This document shows, piece by piece, positions 1-8,364 of a stretch of DNA of 42,093 nucleotides (positions are counted from its first letter, which is position 1; each line of letters begins with the position of its first letter). Under the pieces are notes generated by a model. The model saw only the letters and a program-made list of their open reading frames with translations, searched no databases and was not told the DNA's origin. This DNA is from Actinobacteria bacterium OV450 (lineage in GTDB: Bacteria > Actinomycetota > Actinomycetes > Streptomycetales > Streptomycetaceae), in assembly GCA_001298555.1 (NCBI GenBank), contig LJCW01000353.1:1-42093 (forward strand), read 5' to 3'. The position numbers and the translations under genes are program-made.

Positions 1-665
1 GCCTGCGCCCCGCCGGTCCGGGGTGCCCCGGCCGCCGGACCGCCGCCGGGCAGGGTGGACGTGGCGTGCGGCCCGGCTGCACCGTGACCACCCGCGCCGC
101 CGGGGTGCCGGGACCCGGCACCGGACCGGGACCACGCCGGGTCCCACGCTCCCTCGTACGCCTCGGCAGCCGGGATCCCGCCCGCAGCGGGGTGCGGCGG
201 ACGTCCCGACGCCCCGTCAGGCCGTGGCTGCGCCGGGCCCTTGGCGGGTGCGTCGTGTCCGGGACGGGGCTGCGGCCACGGCTGGGCGGGGTGGCCCGGG
301 TGCGGCGGGGTCGGACCCGGCCCGCCGGCCGCGGGGTGCGGCGAGTGGTCCGGCCTTCCGTCAGGCCACGGCTGCGCCAGGCCGGTGTCCGGGCCGGTCG
401 CCGGATCCCAGGCCTGCGCGTACGGGGCGGAGGCCGGGCCCGTGGCCGGGCCGGGGTGGGGTGCGTACGGCGCGGAGGCCGGGCCCGTGGCCGGGCCGGG
501 GTGGGGTCGCCACGGCTGGGCGGCCGGGCCCGCGGCCGGGTCGGTCGGTGCCGGGTGCGCCCGGTCCCACGGCGGGGCCGGGGGGCCCGGCTGTGGCTGT
601 GGCCGGGTCGGGTCCGGGGTGCCCGGGGCGTGCCAGGGGCCCGGGGCGGGGAGTCCGTCGGGCAT
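1..665 (-). CDS. Proline-rich low-complexity protein, N-terminal part (runs off left edge)
   Basis: An open frame reads leftwards from an ATG at 665-663 to the window edge without a stop (221 codons), so only the N-terminal part is visible. A GAGGA ribosome site sits 5 bases before the ATG. The product starts MPDGLPAPGPWHAPGTPDP and is almost entirely Pro, Gly, Ala, His and Trp, with recurring PxxPW and HPxPATGPASAPYA units. Such N-termini are common in actinobacterial membrane or secreted proteins whose folded or transmembrane part comes later; that part would lie beyond the edge. The opposite strand is also open in several frames, but those readings are Arg-rich shadows. It is divergent from glnE. 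No function can be given. Confidence 0.6.
   Translation of the reverse strand, partial: MPDGLPAPGPWHAPGTPDPTRPQPQPGPPAPPWDRAHPAPTDPAAGPAAQPWRPHPGPATGPASAPYAPHPGPATGPASAPYAQAWDPATGPDTGLAQPWPDGRPDHSPHPAAGGPGPTPPHPGHPAQPWPQPRPGHDAPAKGPAQPRPDGASGRPPHPAAGGIPAAEAYEGAWDPAWSRSGAGSRHPGGAGGHGAAGPHATSTLPGGGPAAGAPRTGGAQ
421..510 (-). repeat. Two tandem 45-bp repeats in the proline-rich gene
   Basis: Positions 421-465 and 466-510 are nearly identical 45-bp units, in phase with the minus-strand reading frame. Each encodes the 15-residue unit PHPGPATGPASAPYA or a close variant. The multiple-of-three length supports a translated frame. Confidence 0.75.
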
Positions 666-862
666 GTGCGTCCTCGGGCGGGTAGCGGCCCGCAGCAAGG
701 GCACGTGTTCGGGAGGTTGTTCGGATTAAGTATCAAGATAATCAGACAATCTGCATCAGGTATGTGCCAGGACACGCCGGTGAGTCGAACGCCTGCTCCG
801 GCTAGGCTCCCCCCAGGACGCCCGGCCGGTGGCCGGCGGCGACGCACGCGGGAGGCGGCGGG
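666..862. promoter_or_regulatory. Divergent intergenic region with an AT-rich island, upstream of glnE
   Basis: This region separates the proline-rich gene from glnE and must hold both promoters. Bases 722-775 are far more AT-rich than anything around them and contain the imperfect palindrome AGATAATCAGACAATCT at 736-752. Nearer glnE, TAGGCT at 803-808 fits the Streptomyces -10 form TAgrrT, but no convincing -35 is present. The assignment of either element to a gene is inference. Confidence 0.35.
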
Positions 863-3850
863 ATGACGGTCCCGGGACGCAGGAGCAGTACCTTCATCCG
901 GCTGCTGCGCAGCGGGTTCACCGACCCCTCGGCCGCAGCCCGGCTGCTCGATTCCGATGCGCTGGCCTCCGTACGCACCGATCCGGTGCTCCTCGACGCC
1001 CTCGGGGCCACCGCCGACCCCGACCTCGCCCTCCTCGGGCTCGTCCGGCTCGCCGAGGCGCAGTCCGACGACGAGCGGCCCGTGCTCCTCGACACCCTCG
1101 TCAGCGCCAAACCGCTGCGCGACCGCCTCCTCGGCGTGCTCGGGGCGTCCGAGGCGCTCGCCGACCACCTCGCCCGCCACCCCCGCGACTGGCACGCCCT
1201 CGTCACGTACGAGGCCGTCGACCTGCACCCGGGGCTGCCCGAGTTCGAGCGCGGGCTGGCCGGCGCGCACGACCCCGTCGCCCTGCGCGTCGCCTACCGC
1301 CGGTGCCTGCTCTCCATCGCCGCCCGGGACGTCTGCGGCACCATCGACGTCGCCCAGACCGCCGCCGAGCTCGCCGACCTCGCCACCGCGACCCTCCGCG
1401 CCGCCCTGCGGATCGCGAGCGCCGCCGCCCCCGAGGACGCCGCCGCCTGCCGGCTCGCCGTCATCGCCATGGGCAAGTGCGGGGGCAACGAGCTGAACTA
1501 CGTCTCCGACGTCGACGTCATCTTCGTCGGGGACGCCCCGGGCGGAGGGGACGAGGGCCAGGCCGTCCAGGCCGCCTCCCGCCTCGCCTCCCACCTCATG
1601 CGGATCTGCTCCGAGACCACCATCGAGGGCACCATCTGGCCCGTCGACGCGAACCTGCGCCCCGAAGGCCGCAACGGCCCCCTCGTCCGCACCCTCGCCT
1701 CCCACCTCGCCTACTACCAGCGCTGGGCCAAGACATGGGAGTTCCAGGCCCTGCTCAAGGCCCGCGCCGTCGCCGGCGACCCGGACCTCGGCGCGCAGTA
1801 CATCGACGCCATAACGCCCATGGTCTGGCAGGCCGCCGAACGCGAGAACTTCGTCGCCGACGTCCAGAAGATGCGCCGCCGCGTCGTCGACAACATCCCC
1901 GCCTCCCAGGTCGACCGCGAACTCAAACTCGGCCCCGGAGGTCTGCGCGACGTCGAGTTCGCCGTCCAGCTGCTCCAGCTCGTCCACGGCCGCAGCGACG
2001 CCGGCCTGCACTCCGGCAGCACGCTCGTCGCCCTGCAGGCCCTCGCCGCCGGCGGCTACGTCGGCCGCGCCGACGCCGCCCAGCTGGGCGACGCGTACCG
2101 GTTCCTGCGCGCCATGGAGCACCGCATCCAGCTCTACCGGCTGCGCCGCACCCACCTCGTCCCCGAGGACGAGGCCGACCTGCGCCGCCTCGGCCGATCC
2201 CTCGGCCTGCGCACCGAACCCGTCGTCGAACTCAACAAGGCCTGGCGCCGCCACGCCTCCGTGGTCCGGCGCCTGCACGAGAAGCTCTTCTACCGGCCGC
2301 TGCTCGACGCCGTCGCCCAGCTCGCCCCCGGGGAGACCCGGCTCTCCCCGCGCGCCGCCGGGCAGCGCCTCGAAGCCCTCGGCTACGCCGACCCGGCCTC
2401 GGCCCTGCGCCACCTCGAAGCCCTCGCCTCCGGCGTCACGCGCAAGGCCGCCATCCAGCGCACCCTGCTCCCGGTCATGCTCGGCTGGTTCGCCGACTCC
2501 GCCGACCCGGACGCCGGCCTGCTGAACTTCCGCAAGGTCTCCGACGCCCTCGGCAAGACCCCCTGGTACCTGCGGCTGCTGCGCGACGAGGGCGCCGCCG
2601 CCGAGAACCTGGCCCGCGTCCTGTCCGCCGGGCGGCTCACCCCCGACCTGCTGATGCGCGCCCCCGAGGCCGTCGCCCTGCTGGGCGACCCCGAAGGACT
2701 GCAACCCCGTACGCACGAGGCCCTGGAGCAGGAGGTGCTCGCCGCCGTAGGCCGCGCCGACAGCGCCGAGGCCGGCGTCGCCGCGGCCCGCGGGGTGCGC
2801 CGCCGCGAGCTGTTCCGCACCGCCGCCGCCGACATCATCCGCTCGTACGGTACGGAGGACAGCCCGGCCGAGGAGGATCCGGGAGCCCTCGTCGACCGGG
2901 TCGGCGGCGCCGTCTCCGACCTCACCGCCGCCACCATCGCCGGAGCCCTGCGCGCCGCCGTCAGCAACCACTGGGGCGAGACCCTGCCCACCCGTTTCGC
3001 GATCATCGGCGTCGGCCGCTTCGGCGGCCACGAGCTCGGCTACGGCTCCGACGCCGACGTCCTGTTCGTCCACGAACCCCGCGACGGCGTCGACGAGCAG
3101 GAGGCCGCGAAGGCCGCCCAGACCGTCATCGCCGAAATGCGCCGGCTGCTCCAGCTGCCCACCGCCGACCCGCCGCTGCTCATCGACGCCGACCTGCGCC
3201 CCGAGGGCCGCTCCGGACCGCTCGTGCGCACCCTGGCCTCGTACGCCGCGTACTACCGGCGCTGGTCCCTGACGTGGGAGAGCCAGGCCCTGCTGCGCGC
3301 CGAACCGGTCGCGGGCGACGCCGACCTCGGCGCCCGGTTCATCGAGCTGATCGACCCGCTGCGCTACCCGGCGGAGGGCCTCGGCGAGGACGCGGTACGG
3401 GAGATCCGCCGCCTCAAGGCCCGCATGGAGTCCGAGCGCCTCCCGCGCGGCGCCGACCCGACCCTGCACACCAAGCTCGGCCGCGGCGGCCTCAGCGACG
3501 TCGAGTGGACCGTCCAGCTGATCCAGATGCAGCACGCCTGGTCGCATCCGGTTCTGCGCACCACCCGGACCCGCGAGGCCCTGGCCGCCGCCCTGCCGGC
3601 CGGGCTGATCCCCACCGAGGAGGCGCAGATCCTGGACGAGGCCTGGGTGCTCGCCACCCGGGTCCGCAACGCGGTGATGCTGGTCCGCGGCCGCGCCGGG
3701 GACACCTTCCCCTCGGAGGCCCGCGAACTGGGGGCCGTCGGACGCTACCTCGGCTACGCGGAGGGCACGGTCGGCGAGCTCCTCGACGACTACCGCCGCA
3801 TCACCCGCCGGGCCCGGGCGGTCGTGGACGACCTGTTCTACGGGGCGTAG
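863..3850 (+). CDS. glnE: Bifunctional glutamine synthetase adenylyltransferase/deadenylyltransferase GlnE
   Basis: This 995-residue protein has the usual length for actinobacterial GlnE. It carries the two nucleotidyltransferase domains expected of a bifunctional enzyme: GGNELNYVSDVDVIFV near residues 206-222 and GGHELGYGSDADVLFV near 718-735, both fitting GGxELxxxSDxDxxF. Each is followed by the conserved ADLRPEGR-type segment (ANLRPEGRNG near 262, ADLRPEGRSG near 776). In the family one domain attaches AMP to a tyrosine of type I glutamine synthetase and the other removes it, controlling ammonium assimilation. The hexameric type I enzyme is the target; GlnII, also in this window, is not known to be adenylylated. 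The ATG at 863 follows a GGAGGCGGCGG ribosome site. The gene is intact and monocistronic by spacing. Confidence 0.97.
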   Translation: MTVPGRRSSTFIRLLRSGFTDPSAAARLLDSDALASVRTDPVLLDALGATADPDLALLGLVRLAEAQSDDERPVLLDTLVSAKPLRDRLLGVLGASEALADHLARHPRDWHALVTYEAVDLHPGLPEFERGLAGAHDPVALRVAYRRCLLSIAARDVCGTIDVAQTAAELADLATATLRAALRIASAAAPEDAAACRLAVIAMGKCGGNELNYVSDVDVIFVGDAPGGGDEGQAVQAASRLASHLMRICSETTIEGTIWPVDANLRPEGRNGPLVRTLASHLAYYQRWAKTWEFQALLKARAVAGDPDLGAQYIDAITPMVWQAAERENFVADVQKMRRRVVDNIPASQVDRELKLGPGGLRDVEFAVQLLQLVHGRSDAGLHSGSTLVALQALAAGGYVGRADAAQLGDAYRFLRAMEHRIQLYRLRRTHLVPEDEADLRRLGRSLGLRTEPVVELNKAWRRHASVVRRLHEKLFYRPLLDAVAQLAPGETRLSPRAAGQRLEALGYADPASALRHLEALASGVTRKAAIQRTLLPVMLGWFADSADPDAGLLNFRKVSDALGKTPWYLRLLRDEGAAAENLARVLSAGRLTPDLLMRAPEAVALLGDPEGLQPRTHEALEQEVLAAVGRADSAEAGVAAARGVRRRELFRTAAADIIRSYGTEDSPAEEDPGALVDRVGGAVSDLTAATIAGALRAAVSNHWGETLPTRFAIIGVGRFGGHELGYGSDADVLFVHEPRDGVDEQEAAKAAQTVIAEMRRLLQLPTADPPLLIDADLRPEGRSGPLVRTLASYAAYYRRWSLTWESQALLRAEPVAGDADLGARFIELIDPLRYPAEGLGEDAVREIRRLKARMESERLPRGADPTLHTKLGRGGLSDVEWTVQLIQMQHAWSHPVLRTTRTREALAAALPAGLIPTEEAQILDEAWVLATRVRNAVMLVRGRAGDTFPSEARELGAVGRYLGYAEGTVGELLDDYRRITRRARAVVDDLFYGA

Positions 3851-3881
3851 CGCGCACATGACCCCGGGGGGAGAGGTCGAC

Positions 3882-4681
3882 ATGGCGCGCAGCCGCGTGT
3901 TCGGCGAGGTGGCCGAGGTCTACGACGCCGCACGCCCGGGATACGCGCAGGAGCTGGTCGCGGAGGTGCTGGCGTACGCGGCCCTGGGCGATCGCGCGGC
4001 GGTGGAGATCGGCGCGGGCACCGGCAAGGCCACGGCGGCGTTCGCCGAGGCGGCACGGAGCTGGTGTGCATCGAGCCCGACCCGCGGATGGCGCAGGTGC
4101 TGCGCCGCAACACCGCGCACCGTCCGCGGGTGCGGGTGCACGTCGGCGCCTTCGAGGACTGGCGGCCCGCCGGACGCGGCTTCGGGCTGGTCTTCGCCGC
4201 GACCTCATGGCACTGGACGGATCCGCAGCGGCGCTGGGACCTGGTGCACGAGGCCCTCGCACCGGGCGGCGCGCTGGCGTTGTTCTGGAACCCGCAGGGG
4301 GTCCGTGACGCAGACCTGCACTCCGCGCTGTCCGAGGTCGACGCCCGGCACGGGATCACCGGTGCACCGCACGGCCGCACGGCGTCCGCCTTCGGCGAGG
4401 TGCCCGGCGACTGGGGCGGCGGCCCGTCGGCCGGCTGGCCGCAGGACGAGTGCCGCCGCGACGCCCGGTTCACGGACCTGCGCTCTGTCCGGTACCGGCA
4501 GGACCTGTACTACGACACCGCCCGTTACCTGGGGTGTCTGGCCTCGCTCTCGGCCTACCGCGTCCTGCCCGCCGACCGGCGCGAGCAGGTCCTCGCCGCG
4601 ACCGGCCGGGTCCTGGACGCCCACGGGGGAGGCATCCCCATGACCCTGTTCAGCGATCTCTTCCTCGCCCGGGTGGGCTGA
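3882..4681 (+). pseudogene. Class I SAM-dependent methyltransferase, broken by a one-base frameshift
   Basis: Two overlapping frames together encode one methyltransferase. The first, from ATG 3882 (GGGGAGAGG upstream), reads MARSRVFGEVAEVYDAARPGYAQ and contains the SAM motif I VEIGAGTGKATAAFAEA. The second frame continues with GTELVCIEPDPRMAQVLRRN (motif II, acidic ribose-binding region) and runs through SWHWTDPQ to the stop at 4681. The switch falls at about 4052, where GAGGCGGCACGG would read E-A-G-T if one more G were present, so a single G appears lost. As written, the first frame continues in unrelated Arg-rich residues to 4643. It may be a true recent pseudogene or a sequence error. The combined product would have about 266 residues. 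ATG 3858 is an alternative start. The substrate is unknown. The stop converges on the next gene with 10 bp between them. Confidence 0.8.
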
Positions 4682-4691
4682 GCCGGTCCGG

Positions 4692-5546
4692 CTACGCCGC
4701 CTGCGCGTCCGGGGGCCGGCAGTCGCGGCAGCGGCCCGGTACCGGGGAGCGGAAGGCGCGGTCGCAGCCGTCGCAGGTGCGCAGCGGGTGGATCTCGCGG
4801 TCGGGCGGTCCGGGGCGGCCCTTGCCGGGGTCGGGCAGCCGGGGCGGGAGCAGCTCTCGCAGGCGGTGGGCGAGCAGTGCCGCCGGCGAGTGGATGGGCG
4901 TCGAGGGGAGCGAGCGGGTCAGGGCGGCGATGACGGCGCTCGGTGGCAGCCCGCGCTCCAGCCACACCGCCGCGGCGGGCGCCAGCCGTACGGTGTCCCG
5001 CTCGGACAGCACGAGCCGGGGATCCCGCAGCCGCAGCCGGGCGAGCAACTCGCGCGCCTGGGCGATGCCTTCCGGTACGGCATCCGGCTCCGGCTCCGGT
5101 TCCGGCATCGGTTCCGGGCCGTCGGGCGGTTCCGGCTGCGGCTCGGGGGCGGGTGCGGGGGCGGCGGATGCCGGGTCGTGCGGCTCGCGGAGCTTCTCCG
5201 TCCACCTCGCGGGCGGGTTGTTGTACGAGACCGTGCAGGTCACGATCTGGCCGGTGGGGAGCCGCTCGCGGTAGCGGGCCAGGTAACCGTGCTCCTCCAG
5301 CTCGCGCAGGGTGGCGGCGATGCGGACCTCGCCCTCGGGGAAGCGTTCGGCGAGGGCCTTGATGGTGACCTTCGCACCCGCCGGGAGGGACTGGATGTGC
5401 GTGGCCAGACCGATCGCGCCCATGCTCAACTCGCGGTGCTGGGCCAGGTGATTGCCGATCTTGACGTAGCCGCGGCGGTGGTCCTGATTGATGTGCCGGA
5501 TGCCCGACGAGACGCGCGAGGGCGCGCTAAACTGCTGATCAGCCAT
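4692..5546 (-). CDS. Helix-turn-helix protein with Glu/Pro linker and C-terminal CxxC-CxxC tail
   Basis: The start chosen is the ATG at 5546 (MADQQFSAPSRVSSGIRH), preceded by GAGAAGG; it gives 284 residues. An in-frame ATG at 5687 would add 47 residues of unlikely composition. Residues 25-110 look like a winged helix as in replication-initiator or MarR-like HTH proteins (LSMGAIGLATHIQSLP, VTIKALAERF, VRIAATLRELEEHGYL). A PEPEPQPEPP-type linker follows, then a helical segment, and the end carries CDGCDRAF...CRDC, a likely zinc-binding pair. The family is common in Streptomyces, often several per genome, with no firmly known role; DNA binding is inferred. It is convergent with the broken methyltransferase. 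No signal peptide or membrane segment is visible. Confidence 0.8.
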   Translation of the reverse strand: MADQQFSAPSRVSSGIRHINQDHRRGYVKIGNHLAQHRELSMGAIGLATHIQSLPAGAKVTIKALAERFPEGEVRIAATLRELEEHGYLARYRERLPTGQIVTCTVSYNNPPARWTEKLREPHDPASAAPAPAPEPQPEPPDGPEPMPEPEPEPDAVPEGIAQARELLARLRLRDPRLVLSERDTVRLAPAAAVWLERGLPPSAVIAALTRSLPSTPIHSPAALLAHRLRELLPPRLPDPGKGRPGPPDREIHPLRTCDGCDRAFRSPVPGRCRDCRPPDAQAA

Positions 5547-5830
5547 GGGAAGGGTGTTGCCTTCTCGTTGGTCAGGCCCTCGGCGGGATTGGCGTCCCGA
5601 GCGAGGGCCGAATTGCGTTATGGGGTTGTCGGGGGCAAGCGTGCCCGACGGATTGGCATATGCGCCAGCCGGGTTGGGGTGATTCATCCGTCCGGGTGAG
5701 AGGGGGAGGGGGGAGGTGGGGAGAGGTCATTTCCCCCGGTTGTTTGTCTTTAGGCGTCGAGCGTCACCGGTTATCGCCCCACCGGGTCGCGGAAACCTCG
5801 ATCCGGTGAAATCGGACTTTCCGGTTCACG

Positions 5831-5860
5831 TGACCTGGTGTGGCCATCCGTGCGTAGCCT
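5831..5860 (+). promoter_or_regulatory. Candidate promoter for the XRE/DUF397 pair
   Basis: TGACCT (5831-5836) and TAGCCT (5855-5860) are 18 bases apart, and the -10 is a good Streptomyces TAgrrT type. Transcription would begin some 20-25 bases before the XRE start. Seen by eye only. Confidence 0.4.
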
Positions 5861-5890
5861 GAACGGAGTTGACGGTCGACGGAGGTGGCA

Positions 5891-6622
5891 GTGAGCGCAG
5901 AGGGCGCCGACGAGTCGAGCTGGGCACTCGACCCGGAGGACGAATCCGGGGCGGTCGTCGCGGCGGTGGGACGCCAGTTGAAAATGTGGCGGGAGGCCGC
6001 CGGATTAGACCGGTCCACTTTCGCTGAACGGATGGGCTACGGGGCGGACCTGACCCGCAAGATCGAAAGCGGCACCCGCATTCCGCGTCCGGAGTTCCTG
6101 GACAAGGCGGACGGGGTTCTCGGTGCGGGCGGGAAGATCGCCGCGATGAAGGTGGACGTCGAAAAGGCCCGCTATCCCAAGAAGGTCCGGGATCTGGCCA
6201 AGTTGGAGTCCGAGGCGGTGGAGATCGGGTCCTACGACAACGGCGTGATCCCGGGCCTGCTTCAGACCGAGGAGTACATCCGTGCCCTCTACGCGGTGAG
6301 GCGCCCGGCCTACTCGGAGGATCAGATCGAGCGTCTGGTGGCGGCGAGGGTGGCGCGCCACGACATCCTCCGGCGGCATCCGGCCCCGCTGCTGACCGTC
6401 GTGCAGGAAGAGGCTGTGCTCCGACGGCCTGTAGGGGGCAAGATGGTGCTGCGCCGCCAACTGGAGCACCTGGTGGAGGTCAGCCAGTTGCGCAACGTGG
6501 AGATCCAGGTGATGCCCACTGCGGTGGAGGAGCACGCCGGTCTCGCGGGATCACTGAAGATCATGCGCCTCAAGGATGGAACGACCGTTGGGCACAACGA
6601 AGTTCACTGGTCAGCCGCTTGA
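5891..6622 (+). CDS. XRE-family regulator with DUF5753 domain, C-terminus altered by frameshift
   Basis: An N-terminal XRE helix-turn-helix (VGRQLKMWREAAGLDRSTFAERMG...LTRKIESGTRIP, about residues 27-70) is followed by a DUF5753-type domain: YDNGVIPGLLQTEEYIRALY, then LLTVVQEEAVLRRPVGG and VEIQVMPTAVEEHAGLAGSLKIMRLKDGTTVGHNEV. This is the usual partner of DUF397 proteins in Streptomyces, pairs linked to development and toxin-antitoxin-like behaviour. The start is put at GTG 5891 because GGAGG at 5881-5885 is correctly spaced for it; GTG 5885 overlaps that site. The reading frame ends HWSAA* at 6622, but the expected C-terminus is present one frame over (see 6607-6738). As written the last ~40 residues are lost. 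Confidence 0.85.
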   Translation: MSAEGADESSWALDPEDESGAVVAAVGRQLKMWREAAGLDRSTFAERMGYGADLTRKIESGTRIPRPEFLDKADGVLGAGGKIAAMKVDVEKARYPKKVRDLAKLESEAVEIGSYDNGVIPGLLQTEEYIRALYAVRRPAYSEDQIERLVAARVARHDILRRHPAPLLTVVQEEAVLRRPVGGKMVLRRQLEHLVEVSQLRNVEIQVMPTAVEEHAGLAGSLKIMRLKDGTTVGHNEVHWSAA

Positions 6623-6738
6623 TCACTGAGCCCAAAGAGGTCCAGGTCCTGGACATGCGCTATGGCATGATCCGAGCGCAGGCTCTGACGCCTCGCGAAT
6701 CTTTGACGTTCATCGAGAAGGTACTGGGGGAGACATGA
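6607..6738 (+). pseudogene. Out-of-frame C-terminal segment of the XRE/DUF5753 regulator
   Basis: From about 6609 another frame encodes LVSRLITEPKEVQVLDMRY...ALTPRESLTFIEKVLGET and stops at 6736-6738, a typical DUF5753 end. Inserting one base near 6608-6610 (GAAGTTCA-n-CTGGTC) would restore a protein of about 282 residues. Its stop overlaps the DUF397 ATG as ATGA, the usual coupling, so the segment was recently coding. It is either a genuine frameshift or a sequence error. Confidence 0.75.
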
Positions 6739-6992
6739 GCATCAAGCAGTCGGCCGAGGGCCTCTCCACACTGACGTGGGTGAAGAGCAGCTACAGCACC
6801 AACGACGGACCCGACTGCGTCGAAGTCGCCTGGACCAAGAGCAGCTACAGCACCGCTGATGGAGCCGACTGCGTCGAGGTCGCCCGGACCCCCGGGACCG
6901 TCCTCGTCCGGGACTCGAAGCGGCCCGATGACGGCCGGCTGGCCGTCGCCCCCGCCGCCTGGGACGGGTTCGTCGCCTACGCGACCGCGTGA
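6735..6992 (+). CDS. DUF397 protein with duplicated N-terminal motif
   Basis: An 85-residue DUF397 protein. The family hallmark WxKSSYSxxDGxDCVEVA appears twice in a row (residues 15-32 and 33-50), followed by the single normal remainder VLVRDSKRPDDGRLAVAPAAWDGFVAYA. DUF397 proteins are usually about 65 residues with one copy, so the extra 18 residues come from an exact-length internal duplication. The ATG overlaps the tail of the upstream XRE gene (ATGA), indicating co-translation. In this family the small protein is believed to bind or antagonise its XRE partner; that is inferred for this pair. Confidence 0.9.
   Translation: MSIKQSAEGLSTLTWVKSSYSTNDGPDCVEVAWTKSSYSTADGADCVEVARTPGTVLVRDSKRPDDGRLAVAPAAWDGFVAYATA
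6777..6884 (+). repeat. 54-bp tandem duplication inside the DUF397 gene
   Basis: Positions 6777-6830 and 6831-6884 are head-to-tail 54-bp copies that have diverged at several sites. The unit encodes W-x-KSSYSTxDGxDCVEVA. The length keeps the frame. Confidence 0.85.
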
Positions 6993-8161
6993 GAAGCACG
7001 GGTTCGGCCGTCAAGGCCGTCATCCGCTACCGGCGGCCGGATCCGGAGTGCTGGCAAGTCGTCGTCAGGGCCGCCTGTAATCCCCTGGGCAGCAGCTGGG
7101 ACGCGGCCAAGGCGGTGGCACAGGCCGGCTCCGCCGTCTCCGGGCACGCCGACCGGCTGGCCCGGGCCCTCGCCACACGGCTCGGGAACGTCGAGGAGCT
7201 CGCGGTCGCCCTCGCCGGGATGGGGGACCTCCGTGCGCTGCCCGCCCTCCGGCGCATCGCGGAGGACCATTGGGTCCCGCTTCACGTCCCCTGGGTCCCG
7301 CACCTGGCCGCGCTGCCCGCCGCGGAGCTGCTCCCGACGATGCGGGCGGTGCTGCGCCAGGATCCGCCCAAGTACCACGCGAGCACCGCCGCCCTCGAAC
7401 TCCTCGCGCTCTGGGGCCCGGCCTCCGCGCCCGCCGTGCCCGAGGTGCTCCCGTACCTGGAGACCCCGTACGCCTACCACGTCCTGCGCGTCCTCGGCCG
7501 GATCGGCCCGGCCGCGGCCGTCGCCGGCGACCGGCTGGCCGACTTCGCCACGGGCCGGGCCCCGCGGGCCCGGCGCCACCACCCGCGGCTCGCCGCTTGG
7601 GCGCACTGGAGGGCCACCGGCGACCCGGCGCTCGCCCTCGACGTGCCGGCCGGGGCCGCGGCCTCCGGCAGCGCGAGCCACGGCCTGCCCTTCCTCGCCG
7701 ATCTCGGCCCGCTGGCCGCCGCCCACGCCGACAACGTGCGCCGCCTGATGGAATCGCCCGGCGCCTGGACCCGCGTCGCCGCGGCGCACGCTCACTGGCG
7801 GATCGCCGGGGACTCCGAACCCGCCGTACCGGTGCTGCTGGCCGAGGTGGACCCCGACTGGACCGGGAACCCCGCCCTGCCGGTCCGGGAAGCCGTGCGC
7901 CGGCTCGGTGAGATCGGCGCCCCCGCCGCCGCGGCGGTGCCCCTGCTGCGCCGGATCCTGGCGGCGGACGAGCGGCTGAGCCACCCGTACGAGCACGTCC
8001 GGATCCTGGCCGACGAGGCCTACGTCCGCACCCTCACCGAGGCGATGGCGCGGATGGGCGCGAGCGCGGACGGCCCGGTACCGGTACCGGTGGCCGTGCC
8101 CGGAGCCCGGCGCGGGCTGGTGGAGCGATGGCTGGGCCCGCGCGGAGCGCGCACCGGCTGA
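6989..8161 (+). CDS. HEAT-like repeat protein, function unknown
   Basis: A 390-residue Ala/Leu-rich helical protein. Its repeating segments (LAVALAGMGDLRALPALRRIAED, AVRRLGEIGAPAAAAVPLLRRIL, VLRVLGRIGPAAAVAGDRL) resemble HEAT/armadillo units, which form solenoids that bind proteins. The GTG at 6989 overlaps the DUF397 stop (GTGA), so it may be the third gene of that operon. The protein begins abruptly in a repeat-like region and could be a 5'-shortened relative of the larger HEAT proteins of Streptomyces. No signal peptide, membrane segment or catalytic motif is visible. The convergent neighbour is Imm49. Confidence 0.7.
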   Translation: MRSTGSAVKAVIRYRRPDPECWQVVVRAACNPLGSSWDAAKAVAQAGSAVSGHADRLARALATRLGNVEELAVALAGMGDLRALPALRRIAEDHWVPLHVPWVPHLAALPAAELLPTMRAVLRQDPPKYHASTAALELLALWGPASAPAVPEVLPYLETPYAYHVLRVLGRIGPAAAVAGDRLADFATGRAPRARRHHPRLAAWAHWRATGDPALALDVPAGAAASGSASHGLPFLADLGPLAAAHADNVRRLMESPGAWTRVAAAHAHWRIAGDSEPAVPVLLAEVDPDWTGNPALPVREAVRRLGEIGAPAAAAVPLLRRILAADERLSHPYEHVRILADEAYVRTLTEAMARMGASADGPVPVPVAVPGARRGLVERWLGPRGARTG

Positions 8162-8364
8162 CCGCTCCCGCCCGCACCTCACAGGGGGCGCGCGGACGCC
8201 ACGAACGCGGCACGCGCTCGCCGACGTCCCGCCGCGGGCCCGCGCGCGTACGCCACGAACGCCGCCAGGTCCCAGCCGAACGCGGTGTCCGCGTGGCCCC
8301 GGGGCGGACCGCTCGGCGCGACCCGGGGAGGAGCGGGTGGCGGGCCGGCGCGCGGCCGGGCGGC

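Noticed and set aside
421..510. CRISPR-like direct repeats near the left edge
   Set aside because: The two 45-bp units are directly adjacent with no spacer and are in phase with a protein-coding frame.
829..3861. Long Arg/Pro-rich open frame of 1010 codons covering glnE in another frame
   Set aside because: It is a high-GC shadow: composition is almost only Arg, Pro, Ala and Gly, no domain is recognisable, and glnE in its own frame has clear motifs and a ribosome site.
8162..8364. Minus-strand fragment reading WDLAAFVAYARGP, similar to DUF397 ends, after the Imm49 gene
   Set aside because: The resemblance covers about ten residues, there is no start codon with a ribosome site, and the rest is Arg/Ala-rich. 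A decayed remnant is possible but cannot be supported.
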